A stretch of 64,000 nucleotides of DNA from Paenibacillus sp. (lineage in GTDB: Bacteria > Bacillota > Bacilli > Paenibacillales > YIM-B00363). Positions 60,833 through 64,000 of the stretch are shown here, one piece after another. Within the stretch, counting starts at the first letter, position 1; the number at the start of each line of letters is the position of its first letter. A model generated the notes under the pieces. The model saw only the letters and a list, made by a program, of their open reading frames with translations. It was not told the origin of the DNA and made no database searches. Location: positions 1 through 64,000 of the forward strand of contig NZ_DASQNA010000051.1 in the NCBI RefSeq assembly GCF_035645195.1. Reading direction: 5' to 3'. Position numbers and translations under genes: made by a program.

Positions 60833-62155
60833 TTATTGCAATTGGCTGGCCGCGTCGTTCAATACGGCGGCCGGATCCTCCAGATCGACCAATGCCTTGA
60901 ACACGATCTGCGTGTCGACCGCGTCGAACACGGCCGGCGTCGCTTCCGTAATGTTGACGCCTTCGATTTCGTCCTTGATTTCGACGAGCGTATCGAAGAT
61001 GTTCGGGCCGAAGTAGTCGGTGAATTTGTTCTCTTCCTTCAGCGCCGGATCTGCCCACACGTCCGTGCGCGGCGGATCGAAGCCGAGCTGCTTCCAAAGT
61101 TCGATATTGCCTTCCTTCGAAAGTTTCGCGAATGCGAGGAATTCTTTCGCCAGCTCCGGATGCTCCGCTTGATTCGTCACGACCGTGCCCGTGCCGCCCA
61201 TGCCCGCCGAGCGAGGTCCGCCTTCCTTCCAAGCCGGCATCGGCATAATGGCGATCTTGCCCTTCAGGTCCGGCATGTACTCGAGGAACCGGCCCATGTA
61301 CCACATCGGCATCCAGATCGACGCGGCGCCGCCCTGGTTCATGAAGCCGTAGTATTCTTCCGCGTGGTGGATGTTGCCCGGCGCCGGAACGGCGATGCCT
61401 TCCTTGACCAGGTCCTGCTGGTACTGCAGCACCTGCAGCACTTCGGGACCGTTGATGTTCACTTTGCCGTCAGCGGTGATGAGCTCGTTCGGCCCTTCGA
61501 TCTGCGCGACTTGCGGCCACAGCGACCATTGGTCGGCGACTTCGAGCGTCGTCATCGGGACGCCCGTTTTTTCCAACACCGTCTTGCCTGCCGCTTTGAA
61601 GTCGTCCCACGTTTTGATGCTTGCCGGATCGACGCCTGCTTGCCCTAAAATTTCAGTGTTGTAATAGATGACGGAAGCGCCTACATGATAGTCGATGCCG
61701 TAGTACGTGCCGTCCTTCGCGTAAATATCCGCCCGCGATTTCACGTAATGGTCGAATTCCGGCTCGAGCAAATCGTTGAGCGGCACGAGCTGCGGTTCGC
61801 CCTTCAAGAAATTGGGGAATTTGCTGAGCTCGATATCGGCCAAATCCGGCGCGCCCGTGCCCGACTGCAGCGCGACGAGCAGCTTGTTATGCGTATCGTC
61901 GAACGGGAACGTACTCGCTTTCAAATTGATTTGCTTATCCGGGTTCTGTTCGTTCCAAGAGGCCGCCATCGATTCGAAATATTTCTGATGAAGCTCGTTG
62001 AACGTCCAAAATTCCAGTACGGTCGCTTTGCCGGACGTCTGCGCGCCTCCGCCGTCCGCCTTCTCGCCCGCGGGCGCGGCGCCGCCGTTGCAGCCTGCCA
62101 TGACAAGACCGAACGCCGTGACCCCTGCCATAAGCGTCGTCATCTTTTTCCGCAT
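60833..62155 (-). CDS. Carbohydrate ABC solute-binding lipoprotein
   Basis: A 440-residue lipoprotein: signal peptide, lipobox VMAGC (Cys22), then a type I oligosaccharide-binding fold (VLEFWTFNELHQKYFESM and WMPMWYMGRFLEYM). It captures the oligosaccharide outside the membrane for the two permeases. GGGGGAG-like site before the ATG. It is the first gene of the operon and its promoter holds the motif shared with the divergent regulator. Arabino-oligosaccharide is the likely ligand, inferred from the GH43 neighbours. Confidence 0.87.
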   Translation of the reverse strand: MRKKMTTLMAGVTAFGLVMAGCNGGAAPAGEKADGGGAQTSGKATVLEFWTFNELHQKYFESMAASWNEQNPDKQINLKASTFPFDDTHNKLLVALQSGTGAPDLADIELSKFPNFLKGEPQLVPLNDLLEPEFDHYVKSRADIYAKDGTYYGIDYHVGASVIYYNTEILGQAGVDPASIKTWDDFKAAGKTVLEKTGVPMTTLEVADQWSLWPQVAQIEGPNELITADGKVNINGPEVLQVLQYQQDLVKEGIAVPAPGNIHHAEEYYGFMNQGGAASIWMPMWYMGRFLEYMPDLKGKIAIMPMPAWKEGGPRSAGMGGTGTVVTNQAEHPELAKEFLAFAKLSKEGNIELWKQLGFDPPRTDVWADPALKEENKFTDYFGPNIFDTLVEIKDEIEGVNITEATPAVFDAVDTQIVFKALVDLEDPAAVLNDAASQLQ

Positions 62156-62232
62156 TCGTACTCCCCCTTAAATTCACTGAAATGATCTATGCTTAATCCT
62201 CTTCGGATCGCAGCCGCCGTAAAAGTTTGCTA

Positions 62233-62246
62233 AACTGTTTTAGATT
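62233..62246 (-). promoter_or_regulatory. Regulator operator before the ABC operon
   Basis: Minus strand AATCTAAAACAGTT. A -35 TTGGAA followed 17 bases later by AACAAT overlaps the start of the motif. The copy before the regulator gene (62562-62575) is AATCTAAAGCAGTC, in the same orientation and place relative to its -10. Confidence 0.55.
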
Positions 62247-62558
62247 GTTTTAAACCTTTTTGGTATTTCCAATATTAAACCGCTTTCTTTTCCTTGTCAA
62301 CAGTTGGAACGGGCCATTTTTGATATTTTTTTTATTATTATCTAAATCATTTTACAAAGTCTATTTCAGCGCATGGCCCTCCAAAACGTTGGTATGTGTT
62401 CCCTTTCGCTATTTTTTAGCTTATTCGAACGCTTTAGGTTTAAATTATTATAAATAAAAGGACGTTGTATCGGGGTAAGGTCCGGCTTGGCCGGCTCGGA
62501 ACGCCCGTCCTTCCGGCTGCTGTAGATTTCCCTTTTCATTTCCCGCCTTTTGTTTTAA

Positions 62559-62575
62559 TATAATCTAAAGCAGTC
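62559..62575 (+). promoter_or_regulatory. Regulator promoter and operator
   Basis: TATAAT (62559-62564) runs directly into AATCTAAAGCAGTC (62562-62575). A weak -35 TTCATT lies 18 bases upstream. The motif occurs once before the ABC operon and once here, both overlapping the -10. Confidence 0.55.
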
Positions 62576-62597
62576 CCACACGAGAGGGTGTTTGCGC

Positions 62598-63509
62598 GTG
62601 ATCCATATCAAAGAGCTGCGTTCCGGTTTGAATATATTCAAAGCCCTCAGCTCGGAAATTCGCATCGAGATCCTCGGGCTTTTAACGAAATACGAAAGCT
62701 TGAATCTGAACGAGCTGGCGGAGAAGCTGAACTTGACGAACGGCGCCGTTACGATGCATATCAAGAAGCTGGAGGAGAGCGGGCTGATCGAAATTACGAC
62801 CGCGGTCGGCAAGCACGGCATCCAGAAAATTTGTTATTTGAACGAAGACATGCTGACCGTGGAATTGAAGAGCAAAGAAGCGGAGAATTTGTACGAGTAC
62901 GAAATCAAGGTCGGCCATTATTGCGACTTTCATGCGGAGCCGACCTGCGGCTTGGCTACGAAGGATTCGATTATCGGGGAGTTCGACGATCCGCGGTATT
63001 TCGCCGATCCGCAGCATATTAACGCCGGCATCGTTTGGCTGAGCAAAGGGTTTCTCGCCTACCGGATCCCGAACTACTTGAAGGCGAATCAGGAGTTCAA
63101 CGAGCTGCAGTTTATTTTGGAGCTAAGCTCCGAAGCGCCGAGCTACAACAACCATTGGCCGTCGGACATCGAGTTTTACATTAATGATACGAAGCTGGGC
63201 ATCTGGACATCCCCGGGCGACTTCGGCGGCATCAAGGGCAATTACAATCCGGACTGGTGGCCGCCGCATTTGAACCAATACGGCATGATCAAGCTGCTCC
63301 GCGTGAACAAGGAAGGCTCGTTCATCGACGGCTGCCGCATTTCCGACGTGACGATCCACGATTTGAACTTGACGATGAAGTCGGAGATCAAGTTCAAAAT
63401 CGCCGTCGCCGAGGAGGGCAACACGGGCGGGCTGACGATTTACGGCAAGCATTTCGGCAATTACAATCAAGACATTATCGCGCGAGTGCTTTACGACGTG
63501 ACGAAATAA
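62598..63509 (+). CDS. ArsR-like sugar-operon regulator with large C-terminal domain
   Basis: A 303-residue protein: an N-terminal winged helix (about 10-85; FKALSSEIRIEILGLLTKY and NGAVTMHIKKLEESGLIEI) and a large beta-rich C-terminal domain (about 105-300) with HYCDFHAEPTCGLATKD and DWWPPHLNQYG, which probably binds an effector such as an arabinose derivative or oligosaccharide. GTG start with GAGAGGG 9 bases upstream. It is divergent from the ABC/GH43 operon and shares its promoter motif. Confidence 0.78.
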   Translation: MIHIKELRSGLNIFKALSSEIRIEILGLLTKYESLNLNELAEKLNLTNGAVTMHIKKLEESGLIEITTAVGKHGIQKICYLNEDMLTVELKSKEAENLYEYEIKVGHYCDFHAEPTCGLATKDSIIGEFDDPRYFADPQHINAGIVWLSKGFLAYRIPNYLKANQEFNELQFILELSSEAPSYNNHWPSDIEFYINDTKLGIWTSPGDFGGIKGNYNPDWWPPHLNQYGMIKLLRVNKEGSFIDGCRISDVTIHDLNLTMKSEIKFKIAVAEEGNTGGLTIYGKHFGNYNQDIIARVLYDVTK

Positions 63510-63512
63510 ACT

Positions 63513-63539
63513 AGGGGAGCCGTTATCTACGGCTCCCCT
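63513..63539 (+). terminator. Terminator after the regulator
   Basis: AGGGGAGCCGT/ACGGCTCCCCT, an 11-bp perfect stem with a TATCT loop, just after the regulator stop. Only a short T run (TTG) follows. It may also serve the convergent NRDE gene. Confidence 0.75.
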
Positions 63540-63567
63540 TGTCATCTATATGCGCCCCTGAGCACGC

Positions 63568-64000
63568 TCAGCCCCGCCGCCGAATCGGCACATCGAAGCG
63601 CCGCTCCTCCGCGCGGTCCTGCGCGACGACCCGCTCCCGGAAATGAATCGCGTCGTCCGCCGCCAAGATGACCGTCGAGCTCCTCGTGCCGTAACCGCGT
63701 TCGGGGCTCCGGATAAAGATCGGCGAAAGCAGCCGCTCCCAATCCAGCGGAACGCCTGTGCTAGGGAGCCGTTCGTCCGGAGCGGGCTCCGCATCCCGGA
63801 GCACGTCGAACAGCCGCTCGGCGAGCCCCCCGCCGCTCCCCTGGATCGCTTCCGCCAGTCCCGCCTTGCCTCGCTCCACTTTCGGCCATGGCGTATCGAG
63901 CAGATGGTTGCTGACGCCGTAAATGCCGGGCGGCAGCTTCCGGGCGTCGTCCGCGACGTTCGAATAATAGTAAAGCTCGTCGGCGTCCCCCGCCAGCAAG
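63568..64000 (-). CDS. NRDE/TANGO2-family protein, partial
   Basis: The C-terminal 143 or so residues of an NRDE-family (transport and Golgi organisation 2) protein, with YYYSNVADDARKLPPGIYGVSN, LLDTPWPKVERGK and SPIFIRSPERGYGTRSSTVIL. The 5' part, including the NRDE motif itself, is beyond the window edge, so the start and length are not known. The function is unclear; such proteins are proposed to act in lipid or haem handling. Confidence 0.85.
   Translation of the reverse strand, partial: LLAGDADELYYYSNVADDARKLPPGIYGVSNHLLDTPWPKVERGKAGLAEAIQGSGGGLAERLFDVLRDAEPAPDERLPSTGVPLDWERLLSPIFIRSPERGYGTRSSTVILAADDAIHFRERVVAQDRAEERRFDVPIRRRG

Larger units (their letters stand above)
62156..62597. other. 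Divergent regulatory region between the GH43 operon and its regulator
   Basis: An AT-rich 442-bp gap with no credible gene; a 65-residue open frame at 62260-62457 lacks a ribosome site and family features. It holds the motif pair described separately and a G+C-rich arm (AAGGACG at 62458-62464, CGTCCTT at 62507-62513, enclosing CCGG-CTTGG-CCGG) that could fold as a transcript hairpin. Confidence 0.6.

Noticed and set aside
62260-62457. A 65-residue hydrophobic open frame in the GH43 regulatory region
   Set aside because: No ribosome site and an AT-rich composition that makes random hydrophobic codons; no family features.

Overview
The window is about 64 kb of high-GC DNA from a Gram-positive endospore former, most likely a member of the Paenibacillaceae. 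The evidence is a Bacillales-type 16S 5' end with its rRNA promoter, a Tlp-type spore protein and a coat-like protein, strong GGAGG ribosome sites with many GTG and TTG starts, YclNOPQ-, Btr-, YqkE- and YolD-like proteins, and stalk domains of the copper-amine-oxidase-N type. No phage, insertion sequence, CRISPR array or tRNA was seen.

Left third (1-27.8 kb): the 5' end of a 16S gene leaving the window; a LysE-type exporter, an amino-acid permease and a class-V PLP enzyme; a NarL/DesK-type two-component pair; DUF3105 and DUF1906 surface proteins; a four-gene, translationally coupled nickel/cobalt ECF transporter (cbiMNQO) next to nikR, with a good NikR-like operator; GtrA plus a polytopic glycan protein; a coat-like protein; three 51-bp palindromic tandem repeats; a Fur-boxed operon of a nitroreductase and a YclNOPQ-like siderophore ABC transporter with a Btr-like AraC regulator; DUF3886 and SDR genes; a PAS-GAF-GGDEF-EAL protein; and ilvBN.

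Middle (27.9-49 kb): an ATPase/acyltransferase-like/LuxR protein, AraC and MFS genes, two polysaccharide deacetylases, an esterase, an EamA transporter, several small conserved proteins, and a locus with two CPBP (CAAX) proteases. One CPBP gene leads an operon with a histidine kinase and response regulator. The other precedes a membrane protein whose frame is broken. Both promoters carry the same 39-nt element at the same distance from the -10 box, so the response regulator probably controls both. A propeller/stalk protein, a chemoreceptor and a full-length Ada follow.

Right third (49-64 kb): a stretch of visibly lower GC with an LRR lipoprotein, a nucleotidyltransferase, YolD, GNAT and ArsR genes and a BlaI/M56-peptidase/YceI module with two matching palindromic operators. 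Then comes an arabinan or arabinoxylan utilisation locus: a carbohydrate ABC transporter, two GH43 paralogues (one lipoprotein, one cytoplasmic) and a divergent ArsR-like regulator, with a shared motif overlapping both -10 boxes. A partial NRDE/TANGO2 family gene leaves the right edge.

The most interesting signals are regulatory: the paired CPBP operators, the BlaI-M56-YceI circuit, the GH43 motif pair, and the nitroreductase inside a Fur-controlled siderophore operon.
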